44,287 nucleotides of DNA from Nemertoderma westbladi. Its lineage: Eukaryota; Xenacoelomorpha; Nemertodermatida; Nemertodermatidae. Positions within the stretch are counted from its first letter, which is position 1, and every line of letters starts with the position of its first letter. The notes under the pieces were generated by a model. It had not been told where the DNA came from. It searched no databases and saw nothing but the letters and a program-made list of their open reading frames with translations. The stretch is from the NCBI GenBank assembly GCA_032718475.1, contig JAUCBJ010008377.1, forward strand, positions 1 through 44,287, written 5' to 3'. A program made the translations under genes and the position numbers. Below, in pieces: positions 21,577 through 33,569 of the stretch.

Positions 21577-24500
21577 TTTATAGTTCTAGACTCCTATCTA
21601 CTGACCCACTATCTCAATCACTTTATAGTTCTAGACTCCTATCTATTATCTCAATAACTTTATATAGTTCTAGACTCCTATCTACTGACCCACTATCTCA
21701 ATAACTTTATAGTTCTAGACTCATATCTACTGACCCACTTTCTCAATAACTTTATAGTTCTAGACTCCTATCTACTGACCCCCTATCTCAATAACTTTAT
21801 AGTTCGAGACTCCTATTTACTGACCCACTATCACAATAACTTTGTAGTTCTAGACTCCTATCTACTGACCCACTATCTCAATAACTTTATAGTTCTAGAC
21901 TCCTATCTACTGGCCCACTATCTCAATAACTTTATATAATTCTAGACTCCTATCTACTGAACCACTATCTCAATAACTTTATAGTTCTAGACTCCTATCT
22001 AATGACGTCCAATCTCAATAACTTTATAGTTCTAGACTCCTATCTACTGACCCACTATCTCAATAACTTTATATACTTCTAGACTCCTATCTACTGAACC
22101 ACTATCTCAATAACTTTATTTAGTTCTAGACTCCTATCTACTGACCCACTATCTCAATAATTTTATATAGTTCTAGACTCCTATCTACTGACCCACTATC
22201 TCAATAACTTTATTTAGTTCTAGACTCCTATCTACTGACCCACTATCTCAATAACTTTATTTAGTTCTAGACTCCTATCTATTGACGCGCAATCTCAATA
22301 ACTTTATAGTTCTAGACTCCTATCTACTGGCCCACTATCTCAATAACTTTATATAGTTCTAGACTCCTATTTACTGACCCACTATCTCAATAACTTTATA
22401 TATTTCTAGACTCCTATCTACTGGCCCACTATCTCAATAACTTTATATAGTTCTAGACTCCTATTTACTGACCCACTATCTCAATAACTTTAAATAGTTC
22501 TAGACTCCTATCTACTGACCCACTATCTCAATAACTTTATAGTTCTAGACTCTTATCTACTGACCCACTATCTCAATAACTTTAAATAGTTCTAGCCTCC
22601 TATCTACTGACCCACTATCTCAATAACTTTATAGTTCTAGACTCCTATCTACTGACCCACTATCTCAATAACTTTATAGTTCTAGACTCCTATCTACTGA
22701 CCCACTATCTCAATAACTTTATAGTTCTTATAGTTCTAGACTCCTATCTACTGACCCACTATCTCAATAACTTTATAGTTCTAGACTCCTATCTACTGAC
22801 CCACTATCTCAATAACTTTATATTTCTAGACTCCTATCTACTGACCCACTATCTCAATCACTTTATAGTTCTAGACTCCTATCTACTGGCCCACTATCTC
22901 AATAACTTTGTAGTTCTAGACTCCTATCTACTAGCCCACTATCTCAATAACTTTATATAGTTCTAGACTCCTATCTACTGGCCCACTATCTCAATAAATT
23001 TATATAGTTCTAGACTCCTATCTACTGACCGCCACTATCTCAATAACTTTATAGTTCTAGACTCCTATCTAATGACCCACTATCTCAATAACTTTATAGT
23101 TCTAGACTCCTATCTACTGACCCACTATCTCAATAACTTTATAGTTCTAGCCTCCTATCTACTGACCCACTATCTCAATAACTTTATAGTTCTAGACTCC
23201 TATCTACTGACCCACTATCTCAATAACTTTATAGTTCTAGACTCCTATCTACTGACCCACTATCTCAATAACTTTATAGTTCTTATAGTTCTAGACTCCT
23301 ATCTACTGACCCACTATCTCAATAACTTTATAGTTCTAGACTCCTATCTACTGACCCACTATCTCAATAACTTTATAGTTCTAGACTCCTATCTACTGAC
23401 CCACTATCTCAATAACTTTATAGTTCTAGACTCCTATCTACTGACCCACTACCTCAAGAACTTTATAGTCCTAGACTCCTACCTACTGGCCCACTATCTC
23501 AATCACTTTATAGTTCTAGACTCCTATCTACTGACCCACTATCTCAATAACTTTATAGTTCTAGACGCCTATCTACTGACCCACTATCTCAATAACTTTA
23601 TAGTTCTAGACTCCTATCTACTGATCCACTATCTCAATAACTTTATAGTTCTAGACTCCTATCTACTGACCCACTATCTCAATAACTTTATAGTTCTAGA
23701 CTCCTATCTACTGGCCCACTATCTCAATCACTTCATAGTTCTAGACTCCTATCTACTGGTCCACTATCTCAATTACTTTATATAGTTTTAGACTCCTATC
23801 TACTGGCCCACTATCTCAATAAATTTATAGTTCTAGACTCTTATCTACTGACCCACTATCTCAATAATTTTATAGTTCTAGACTCCTATCTACTGACCCA
23901 CTATCTCAATAACTTTATAGTTCTAGACTCCTATCTACTGACTCACTATCTCAATAACTTTATAGTTCTAGACTCCTATCTACTGACCCACTATCTCAAT
24001 AACTTTATAGTTCTAGACTCCTATGTACTGGCCCACTATCTCAATAACTTTATAGTTCTAGACTCCTATCTACTGGCCCACTATCTCAATAACTTTATAT
24101 AGTTCTAGACTCCTATCTACTGACCCACTATCTCAATAACTTTATAGTTCTAGACTCCTATCTACTGACCCACTATCTCAATCACTTTATAGTTCTAGAC
24201 TCCTATCTACTGACCCACTATCTCAATCACTTTATAGTTCTAGACTCCTATCTACTATCTCAATAACTTTATATAGTTCTAGACTCCTATCTACTGACCC
24301 ACTATCTCAATAACTTTATAGTTCTAGACTCCTATCTACTGACCCACTTTCTCAATAACTTTATAGTTCTAGACTCCTATCTACTGACCCCCTATCTCTA
24401 TAACTTTATAGTTCGAGACTCCTATCTACTGGCCCACTATCTCAATAACTTTATAGTTCTAGACTCCTATTTACTGACCCACTATCACAATAACTTTATA

Positions 24501-25130
24501 GTTCTAGACTCCTATCTACTGACCCACTATCTCAATAACTTTATAGTTCTAGACTCCTATCTACTGGCCCACTATCTCAATAACTTTATATAATTCTAGA
24601 CTCCTATCTACTGAACCACTATCTCAATAACTTTATAGTTCTAGACTCCTATCTAATGACGCCCAATCTTAATAACTTTATAGTTCTAGACTCCTATCTA
24701 CTGACCCACTATCTCAATAACTTTATAGTTCTAGACTCCTATCTACTGACCCACTATCTCAATAACTTTATATACTTCAAGACTCCTATCTACTGAACCA
24801 CTATCTCAATAACTTAATTTAGTTCTAGACTCCTATCTACTGACCCACTATCTCAATAATTTTATATAGTTCTAGACTCCTATCTACTGACCCACTATCT
24901 CAATAACTTTATTTAGTTCTAGACTCCTATCTACTGACCCACTATCTCAATAACTTTATTTAGTTCTAGACTCCTATCTAATGACGCGCAATCTCAATAA
25001 CTTTATAGTTCTAGACTCCTATCTACTGGCCCACTATCTCAATAACTTTATATATTTCTAGACTCCTATCTACTGGCCCACTATCTCAATAACTTTATAT
25101 AGTTCTAGACTCCTATTTACTGACCCACTA
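21577..25130 (+). repeat. Higher-order repeat, copy 3
   Basis: It matches copy 1 at a constant offset of 6667 bp across markers from 14.97 to 18.4 kb, including the odd TGACCGCCACTATC junction at about 16360 and 23027. Similarity ends near 25130, where TATCACAATAAC is replaced by TATCTCAATAAC. Confidence 0.8.
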
Positions 25131-28100
25131 TCTCAATAACTTTAAATAGTTCTAGACTCCTATCTACTGACCCACTATCACAATAACTTTATAGTTCTAG
25201 ACTCTTATCTACTGGCCCACTATCTCAATAACTTTGTAGTTCTAGACTCCTATCTACTGACCCACTATCTCAATAACTTTATAGTTCTAGAATCCTATCT
25301 ACTGACCCACTATCTCAATAACTTTATATTTCTAGACTCCTATCTACTGACCCACTATCTCAATCACTTTATAGTTCTAGACTCCTATCTACTGGCCCAC
25401 TATCTCAATAACTTTGTAGTTCTAGACTCCTATCTACTGGCCCACTATCTCAATAACTTTATAGTTCTAGACTTCTATCTACTGGCCCACTATCTCAATA
25501 ACTTTATAGTTCTAGACTCCTATCTACTGACCCACTATCTCAAGAACTTTATAGTTCTAGACGCCTATCTACTGACCCACTATCTCAATAACTTTATAGT
25601 TCTACACTCCTATCAACTGACCCACTATCTCAATCACTTTATAGTTCTAGGCTCCTATCTACTGGCCCACTATCTCAATAACTTTATAGTTCTAGACTCC
25701 TATCTACTGGCCCCTCTATCTCAATAACTAAGCAGTTCTAGACTTCTATCTACCTGCCCACTATCTCAATAACTTTATAGTTCTAGACTCTTATCTACTG
25801 ACCCACTATCTCAATAACTTTATAGTTCTAGACTGCTATCTACTGGCCCACTATCTCAATAACTTTATATAGTTCTAGACTCCTATCTACTGACCCACTA
25901 TCTCAATAACTTTATAGTTCTAGACTCCTATCTACTGACCCACTATCTCAATAAATTTATATAGTTCTAGACTCCTATCTACTGACCCACTATCTCAATA
26001 ACTTTATAGTTCTAGACTCCTATCTACTGACCCACTATCTCAATAACTTTATAGTTCTAGACTCCTATCTACTGACCCACTATCTCAATAACTTTATAGT
26101 TCTAGACTCCTATCTACTGACACACTATCTCAATAACTTTATATAGTTCTAGACTCCTATCTACTGACCCACTATCTCAATAACTTTATAGTTCTAGACT
26201 CCTATCTAATGATGCCCAATCTCAATAACTTTATAGTTCTAGACTCCTATCTACTGACCCACTATCTCAATAACTTTATAGTTCTAGACTCCTATCTACT
26301 GGCCCACTATCTCAATAACGTTATAGTTCTAGACTCCTATCTACTGGCCCACTATCTCAATAACTTTATAGTTCTAGACTCCTAGCTACTGACACACTAT
26401 CTCAATAACTTTATAGTTCTAGACTCCTAGCTACTGACCCCCTATCTCAAAAACTTTATAGTTCTAGACTCCTATCTACTGGCCCACTATCTCAATAACT
26501 TTATATAGTTCTAGACTCGTATCTACTGGCCCACTATCTCAATAACTTTATAGGTCTAGACTCCTATCTACTGACCCACTATCTCAATAACTTTATAGTT
26601 CTAGACTCCTATCTACTGGCCCACTATCTCAATAACTTTATATAGTTCTAGACTCCTATCTACTGACCCACTATCTCAATAACTTTATATAGTTCTAGAC
26701 TTCTATCTACTGGCCCACTACCTCAATAACTTTGTAGTTATAGACTCCTATCTACTGGCCCACTATCTCAATAACTTTATAGTTCTAGACTTCTATCTAC
26801 TGGCCCACTATCTCAATAAATTTATAGTTCTAGATTCCTATCTACTGACCCACTATCTCAATAACTTTATAGTTTTAGACTCCTATCCACTGACCTACTA
26901 TCTCATTCACTTTATAGTTCTAGACTCCTATCTACTGGCCCACTATCTCAATAACTTTATATAGTTCTAGACTCCTATCTACTGACCCACTATCTCAATA
27001 ACTTTATAGTTCTAGACTCCTATCTACTGACCCACTATCTCAATAAATTTATATAGTTCTTGACTCCTATCTACTGACCCACTATCTCAATAACTTTATA
27101 GATCTAGACTCCTATCTACTGGCCCACTATCTCTATAACTTTCTAGTTCTAGACGCCTATCTACTGACCCACTATCTCAATAACTTTATAGTTCTAGACT
27201 CATATCTACTGACCTACTATCTCAATCACTTTATAGTTCTAGACTCCTATCTACTGGCCCACTATCTCAATAACTTTATATAGTTCTAGGCTCCTATTTA
27301 CAGAACCACTATCTCAATAACTTTATAGTTCTAGACTCCTAGCTACTGACCCACTATCTCAATAACTTTATATAGTTCTAGACTCCTATCCACTGGCCCA
27401 CTATCTCAATAACTTTATAGTTCTAAACTCCTATCTACTGGCCCACTATCTCAATAACTTTATATAGTTCTAGACTCCTATCTACTGACCCACTATCTCA
27501 ATATCTTTATATAGTTCTAGACTCCTATCCACTGGCCCACTATCTCAATAACTTTATAGTTCTAAACTCCTATCTACTGGCCCACTATCTCAATAACTTT
27601 ATATAGTTCTAGACTCCTATTTACTGACCCACTATCTCAATAACTTTAAATGGTTCTAGACTCCTATCTACTGACCCACTATCTCAATAACTTTATAGTT
27701 CTAGACTCCTATCTACTGGCCCATTATCCCAATAACTTTATAGTTCTAGACTCCTATCTACTGACCCACTATCTCAATAACTTTATATAGTTCTAGACTC
27801 CTATCTACTGACCCACTATCTCAATAACTTTATAGTTCTAAACTCCTATCTACTGACCCACTATCTCAATAACTTTATAGTTCTAGACTCCTATCTACTG
27901 GCCCACTATCTCAATAACTTTATAGTTCTAGACTCCTATCTACTGACCCACTATCTCAATAACTTTATATAGTTCTAGACTCCTATCTACTGGCCCACTA
28001 TCTCAATAACTTTATATAGTTCTAGACTCCTATTTACTGACCCACTATCTCAATAAATTTAAATAGTTCTAGACTCCTATCTACTGACCCACTATCTCAA

Positions 28101-29157
28101 TAACTTTATAGTTCTAGACTCTTATCTACTGGCCCACTATCTCAATAACTTTGTAGTTCTGGACTCCTATCTACTGACCCACTATCTCAATAACTTTATA
28201 GTTCTAGAATCCTATCTACTGACCCACTATCTCAATAACTTTATATTTCTAGACTCCTATCTACTGACCCACTATCTCAATCACTTTATAGTTCTAGACT
28301 CCTATCTACTGGCCCACTATCTCAATAACTTTATAGTTCTAGACTCCTATCTACTGGCCCACTATCTCAATAACTTTATAGTTCTAGACTCCTATCTACT
28401 GGCCCACTATCTCAATAACTTTATAGTTCCAGACTTCTATCTACTGGCCCACTATCTCAATAACTTTATAGTTCTAGACTCCTATCTACTGACCCACTAT
28501 CTCAAGAACTTTATAGTTCTAGGCTCCTATCTACTGACCCACTATCTCAATAACTTTATATTTCTAGACTCCTATCTACTGACCCACTATCTCAATCACT
28601 TTATAGTTCTAGACTCCTATCTACTGGCCCACTATCTCAATAACTTTATAGTTCTAGACTCCTATCTACTGGCCCACTATCTCAATAACTTTATAGTTCC
28701 AGACTTCTATCTACTGGCCCACTATCTCAATAACTTTATAGTTCTAGACTCCTATCTACTGACCCACTATCTCAATAACTTTATAGTTCTAGACGCCTAT
28801 CTACTGACCCACTATCTCAATAACTTTAAATAGTTCTAGACTCCTATCTACTGGCCCACTATCTCAATAACTTTATATAGTTCTAGACTCCTATTTACTG
28901 ACCCACTATCTCAATAAATTTAAATAGTTCTAGACTCCTATCTACTGACCCACTATCTCAATAACTTTATAGTTCTAGACTCTTATCTACTGGCCCACTA
29001 TCTCAATAACTTTGTAGTTCTAGACTCCTATCTACTGGCCCACTATCTCAATAACTTTATAGTTCCAGACTTCTATCTACTGGCCCACTATCTCAATAAC
29101 TTTATAGTTCTAGACTCCTATCTACTGACCCACTATCTCAAGAACTTTATAGTTCTA

Positions 29158-29239
29158 GGCTCCTATCTACTGACCCACTATCTCAATAACTTTATATTTC
29201 TAGACTCCTATCTACTGACCCACTATCTCAATCACTTTA
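29158..29239 (+). repeat. Left 82-bp target-site duplication of the full RTE copy
   Basis: It carries an unusual series of satellite variants (TAGGCTCC, then TATATTTCTAG, then AATCACTTTA) that is repeated exactly at 32195-32276 just after the element. The same series is present only once at the matching empty site, 39519-39600. Confidence 0.85.
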
Positions 29240-32194
29240 ATCTCCAATGCGACAAGGTGAGCTGACTGCCTTGGCAGATAAGCTTTCTCTTAGCGCAGTG
29301 GGTGTTCAAGAGCACCGAATGCAGACTGGACAGACTGATGAGGTTCTGATTAAGGACATGGGGGGCGGTTGGCGACTCGCCCTCGCGTCAGCAGATGATA
29401 GTGGCAATGGTGGAATTGGTCTATTGATGAATCCAACTGCACATGCAGCATTGGACAAAATAGACCAAATCTCTAACCGCATCATCCGTTGCCACTTCTC
29501 ATGTTCTGGAAGACTGGCTAAGAAGTTTCCTAAGGTGGTTCTGATTGTGTGCTACTCTCCAACTAGTGTTGCCCCTGTAGAGGAGGTGGAAAATTTCTAC
29601 CACAATCTACAAGCAGCAACTGATGGAGTGGATCAGCATGCATTCTTAACATTCCTGGGAGACTTTAATGCAAGTCTGCATCAATCACCTACATCGCCCT
29701 GGGTCTATAGCAATAGTGTTAACCGAAATTCTGTCCATCTTCAGGATTTTATCTCTGGAAATGGATTGTTTTCGGCTGGAACCCAGTTCAAGAAGCGAAC
29801 TGGAAAGCTATGGACTCATAGTGGACCCAGTGGTCACAAGTCCCAGATAGACCATATTCTGTTTCGTAGAAAATACAGGAGCTCTATACAAGACTGTAAT
29901 GCATTTACACTTCGACCCTTCTCCAGTGATCACCGCCTTATTGTGGCCAAGGTAAGACTTAGTCTGCGTGCTAGCAGAACAACGAAATCTGCCTTGCCAC
30001 GGCATGACTGGTCCTCTCTGTTGCAACAGCCAAGTGTGAGATCCAGCTTCACACTACAGCTGAGCAACAGGTATGAGGCTCTTGCCTCTGAGGCGGCAGA
30101 TCACTGTGAGGGCTATACTGCCTTTACAGAAGCAGTTAAGTTAGCAGCTGCAGAAACAGTTCCTGTATACCCTCGAAACAGGAAAAGGGCCCCCTGGACT
30201 GACAACAAAATTCAGAAGTGCCGAAATGACCTTCATAAGGCGCAGAAAGAGTCCCGACTCAAACAGACTACAGCGGCCAAGAATGCAGTTAAAGCTGCAT
30301 CTAGGTCCCTGAACAGGCAGTACTCTGTTAATCTACAGGAGCTAATAAACCAACAGGTTGATGCCATCAATGATGCTGACGACAGCAGGCAATCATCCCA
30401 GGCATGGAAATCGATCAATCTGCTTACTGGGCGGAAAAGCCAACCAACCACCAAGGTTAAGGCTGAATCACCAGCCGATCGCCTCAATGGTTGGAAAGCC
30501 CACTTTGAAAAGCTCCTCAATAATGACAGGGTATTGCCTGATAACTTTATAGAAGTAAAAGTGTCTGAGTCTGTACTCCCAGATATTCCCATTGGCGATA
30601 TCTCCTTTGCAGAAGTGAAGGCTGCTGCAAAGAGCATTAAGACCAATCGTGCCAGTGGAGTAGATGGTGTTCCCCCTGAGGTCTTTAAAATACCTGAGTG
30701 TTTAAAGCTCATCTATCCCATCATAGTAGACATGTACCGTACAACAAGAGTCCCACAAGAAATGAAAACAAATAAGTTGGTGCCAGTCCCCAAGAAGGGC
30801 AACCTAACACTCTATGGTTCTTTTCGGGGAATCTCATTGATCTCGATTGCTGCAAAACTATACAATAGAATTCTATTAAATCGCATCAGGGATCCCATTG
30901 AGAGAATGCTACGTGGAAATCAGAATGGGTTCCGTAAAGGTCGTGGGACCATGGAGCCCATTTTGGCACTTAGAAGGATAATTGAAGAGTTATCAAAAAA
31001 GAAAGACAGGCATCTGGCTGTTATCTTTGTTGACTTCTTCAAGGCCTTTGATTCAGTCTCTCGCTCACGTATGTTCAGCATACTTTCATTATATGGGATT
31101 CCTGATGAAATTATTGCAGCAATCAGATCAGTATACGATGGTTCGACAACATTTGTGTCTACTGTTGACGGTGACACAGAACCATTTGAAGTGTTATGGG
31201 GCGTACTCCAAGGAGACACACTTGCACCATTCTTGTTCATTATTGTGGTTGACTATGTTCTACGCATGTCCTTAGATCATCATAATGATGATGGGGTGAT
31301 GATAACTCCACCTACTGGCTCCAGAAGTCGAGGAAATCCTGCCAAGTACCTAACTGATCTAGACTTTGCTGATGACTTAGGAGTACTCTCAGAATCATTA
31401 GAGGGAGCCCAACGGCTCCTCAGCTCATTAGAACATGCTGCTTCTAGTGTTGGTCTTTTTATTAACTCCAGAAAGACCAAAATTCTGACAGTTAACTTTG
31501 AAAGTCCTCAGCAAGTCTCTGATCGGATGAGCATAAGCTCAAAGGATGGTATACTTGAGCATGTGGACGACTTCTGTTACCTGGGATCATGGATCCGGAA
31601 GTCAGGTGAGGACCTTCGAATACGTAAGGGAAAGGCATGGGCAGCTTTGAATAGGCTTTCCAGGATTTGGAAGTCACCTAGAATTAATCGGAAACTTAAG
31701 GTCCGATTATTTAGAGCAGCAGTAGTTCCAGTACTCCTCTACGGGAGTCCATGCTGGGCTCTAACTGCTGAGGACACCAAATCTCTAGATGGCACATTCA
31801 CAAGAATGCTACGCCGGGTACATTGTGTCAAGTACAATGCACACATCTCCAACCAGACACTATATAACATTGGAGGTGTCTCATTGGTTCCCCCAAGCTT
31901 GACACTAGAACAAAATCGCCTCCGCTTTGCAGGACATTGCTTTCGCCGTGAGGACCAGCCAGTGCATAATCTTGTACTTTGGCAGCCTCATGGAGTGAAT
32001 AAGCATGGTGGACAGCCCATGACTTTCTTGAGACGCATCTTAAAGGACACTGGCCTTAAAGATGCGGATGATCTAGCAAATGTCATGGGTGATAGGGAGT
32101 TGTGGCGGTGCAATTTTGTTGACAAGCCGGCACAGCATTCTTAAAAATGCAGCTGCAATGCAGCATGCCGATCCTAGTAGTAGTAGTAGTAGTA
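29240..32194 (+). mobile_element. RTE-like non-LTR retrotransposon, nearly full length
   Basis: An insertion of about 3 kb inside the satellite, carrying one endonuclease-RT frame. It has a short 3' UTR and ends in (TAG)7 at 32175-32195; simple-repeat 3' tails are characteristic of RTE-type LINEs. The 5' end starts only seven bases before the first ATG and lacks the beginning of the endonuclease, so the copy is 5'-truncated. Flanks are an 82-bp exact target duplication (up to 84 bp if tail bases are counted). The clade is judged from motifs and layout only. Confidence 0.9.
29247..32144 (+). CDS. Endonuclease-reverse transcriptase of an RTE-like LINE (5'-truncated)
   Basis: A 965-residue uninterrupted frame. 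Residues 1-240 form an AP-like (EEP) endonuclease: VQEHR with E22, GDFNA at 138-142, IDH at 201-203 and SDH with D228/H229 are the expected catalytic and metal-binding positions. The usual first strand with its conserved Asn (about 25-30 residues) is missing, so the apparent start Met is probably internal to the original protein. The RT domain lies at roughly 500-770: KLVPVPKKG, GNQNGFRKGRGT, motif A FVDFFKAFDS with D596, VLQGDTLAPFLF, and FADD at 707-710. The C-terminal part has the LRFAGH motif (about 892-897) common downstream of RTE/CR1-type RTs. In an intact element it would nick DNA and copy its own RNA at the nick in the nucleus. With the endonuclease start missing, this copy is unlikely to be active despite the open frame. 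Confidence 0.9.
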   Translation: MRQGELTALADKLSLSAVGVQEHRMQTGQTDEVLIKDMGGGWRLALASADDSGNGGIGLLMNPTAHAALDKIDQISNRIIRCHFSCSGRLAKKFPKVVLIVCYSPTSVAPVEEVENFYHNLQAATDGVDQHAFLTFLGDFNASLHQSPTSPWVYSNSVNRNSVHLQDFISGNGLFSAGTQFKKRTGKLWTHSGPSGHKSQIDHILFRRKYRSSIQDCNAFTLRPFSSDHRLIVAKVRLSLRASRTTKSALPRHDWSSLLQQPSVRSSFTLQLSNRYEALASEAADHCEGYTAFTEAVKLAAAETVPVYPRNRKRAPWTDNKIQKCRNDLHKAQKESRLKQTTAAKNAVKAASRSLNRQYSVNLQELINQQVDAINDADDSRQSSQAWKSINLLTGRKSQPTTKVKAESPADRLNGWKAHFEKLLNNDRVLPDNFIEVKVSESVLPDIPIGDISFAEVKAAAKSIKTNRASGVDGVPPEVFKIPECLKLIYPIIVDMYRTTRVPQEMKTNKLVPVPKKGNLTLYGSFRGISLISIAAKLYNRILLNRIRDPIERMLRGNQNGFRKGRGTMEPILALRRIIEELSKKKDRHLAVIFVDFFKAFDSVSRSRMFSILSLYGIPDEIIAAIRSVYDGSTTFVSTVDGDTEPFEVLWGVLQGDTLAPFLFIIVVDYVLRMSLDHHNDDGVMITPPTGSRSRGNPAKYLTDLDFADDLGVLSESLEGAQRLLSSLEHAASSVGLFINSRKTKILTVNFESPQQVSDRMSISSKDGILEHVDDFCYLGSWIRKSGEDLRIRKGKAWAALNRLSRIWKSPRINRKLKVRLFRAAVVPVLLYGSPCWALTAEDTKSLDGTFTRMLRRVHCVKYNAHISNQTLYNIGGVSLVPPSLTLEQNRLRFAGHCFRREDQPVHNLVLWQPHGVNKHGGQPMTFLRRILKDTGLKDADDLANVMGDRELWRCNFVDKPAQHS

Positions 32195-32940
32195 GGCTCC
32201 TATCTACTGACCCACTATCTCAATAACTTTATATTTCTAGACTCCTATCTACTGACCCACTATCTCAATCACTTTATAGTTCTAGACTCCTATCTACTGG
32301 CCCACTATCTCAATAACTTTATAGTTCTAGACTCCTATCTACTGGCCCACTATCTCAATAACTTTATAGTTCCAGACTCCTATCTACTGACCCACTATCT
32401 CAATAACTTTATAGTTCTAGACGCCTATCTACTGACCCACTATCTCAATAACTTTATAGTTCTAGACTCCTATTTACTGACCCACTATCTCAATAACTTT
32501 AAATAGTTCTAGACTCCTATCTACTGACCCACTATCTCAATAACTTTATAGTTCTAGACTCTTATCTACTGGCCAACTATCTCAATAACTTTGTAGTTCT
32601 GGACTCCTATTTACTGAACCACTATCTCAATAACTTTATTGTTCTAGAATCCTATCTACTGACCCACTATCTCAATAACTTTATATTTCTAGACTCCTAT
32701 CTACTGACCCACTATCTCAATCACTTTATAATTCTAGACTCCTATCTACTGGCCCACTATCTCAATAACTTTATAGTTATAGACTCCTATCTACTGACCC
32801 ACTATCTCAATAACTTTATAGTTCTAGACTCCTATCTACTGACCCACTATCTCAATAACTTTATAGTTCTAGACTCCTATCTACTGACCCACTCTCTCAA
32901 TAACTTTATAGTTCTAGACTCCTATTTACTGACCCACTAT
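32195..32940 (+). repeat. 45/47-bp satellite array, block 2
   Basis: It continues the array after the RTE insertion and begins with the 82-bp target duplication (32195-32276). It matches 39519-40264 at offset 7324. The frame running from the RTE 3' UTR into this block (32147-32506) is a by-product of stop-free 45-bp units. Confidence 0.95.
32936..32940. repeat. 5-bp target-site duplication (ACTAT), left, LTR element copy 1
   Basis: ACTAT just before the 5' LTR is repeated just after the 3' LTR at 34898-34902. Removing the element and one ACTAT restores a normal satellite unit (CCCACTATCTCAAT), confirming the element's ends. Confidence 0.9.
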
Positions 32941-33474
32941 TGTTAGCTTATTCAATCCCGCTAACACCCCATAAAGTTAAGCCGATAAGCAATATTGGGG
33001 GCCACGAGATTGGGTAATCACCAACTCGTGTCACCCCAACAAAATGGGAAGGAGAAACACAATATGGGTCAGGGGCCAAACCCCTAACAGAGAGAGAATA
33101 GGTGGAGTGAACGGGAACACTCCAAAAGGCGCCAACAAGGGTATCAACCAATCAGAGGGAGGAAAGGCACCGGCTGAGTACAGTAATTAGGCCACCCGTG
33201 CAATATAACCAGTTGGCAGTAATCATTTCATTCAGTTATCTCAGTATCATATTGGTGCTAGTTAGGTTAGTTAGTTTAGCTAGGGAAGGACCGGGACTTT
33301 AATTACCATATCCCGCCTTCCGTGTATGACAACATTATCCATATCTATATCTATATCTTTGTACCCGAACATTATACACGACGAACAACGCAAACTCCTT
33401 CACTCTTCACACACGGCGGGGACGCGTGAATTAACAAACCGGATAAACCGGGATCCTCCCTGGATCCCGTCACA
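32941..33474 (+). repeat. 5' LTR, copy 1
   Basis: 534 bp, TGTTAG...GTCACA. It differs from the 3' LTR of the same element at about six bases (for example GGAAGG/GGAGGG, CAATATGG/CAATAAGG, AACAAGGG/AACAATGG, ACCATATC/ACCGTATC, GTATGAC/GTACGAC) and by extra bases in a CTATAT microsatellite near 33345-33360. Confidence 0.92.
33204..33237 (+). promoter_or_regulatory. Putative LTR promoter: TATA box and initiator
   Basis: TATAA at 33204-33208 and TCAGTT at 33232-33237. The latter fits an animal initiator, with its A about 30 bp downstream of the TATA box, the normal TATA-to-start spacing. This would divide the LTR into U3 (about 293 bp) and R/U5. The same pair occurs in the other LTR copies. Inferred from spacing only. 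Confidence 0.5.
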
Positions 33475-33569
33475 GTAATTAAACCCGTCGGTGGCACAGT
33501 AATTAAATCCGAGTTGCCACCCCAGCTAGCTACCAGTAACTACCAACCACCAATCTAAAGTTAAAGGAG

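Larger units (their letters stand above)
7254..29239 (+). repeat. 45/47-bp satellite array, block 1 (about 22 kb)
   Basis: Head-to-tail units in one orientation with core ATAGTTCTAGACTCCTATCT. The basic unit is 45 bp (hand-counted consensus A13 T16 C13 G3). A common 47-bp variant has TATATAG in place of TATAG. Other recurrent variants are CTGGCCC for CTGACCC, AATCAC for AATAAC, TAATGACGCCCAATC, TATATTTCTAG, and a 9-bp duplication (TAGTTCTTATAGTTC). Nearly every unit carries one XbaI site (TCTAGA). About 480 units are estimated from length. Because 45 is a multiple of 3 and one frame has no stop, runs of pure 45-bp units give long frames of a 15-residue repeat (LNNFIVLDSYLLTHY); these end where a 47-bp unit shifts the frame. 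I do not call them genes. Confidence 0.97.

Noticed and set aside
7254-29239. CRISPR-like regular repeats
   Set aside because: Units are contiguous with no unique spacers between them, and the context is eukaryotic retroelements. This is a satellite.
32948-33151. 67-codon minus-strand frame in each LTR
   Set aside because: Short, antisense in U3, and preserved only because the LTRs are recent copies of one another.
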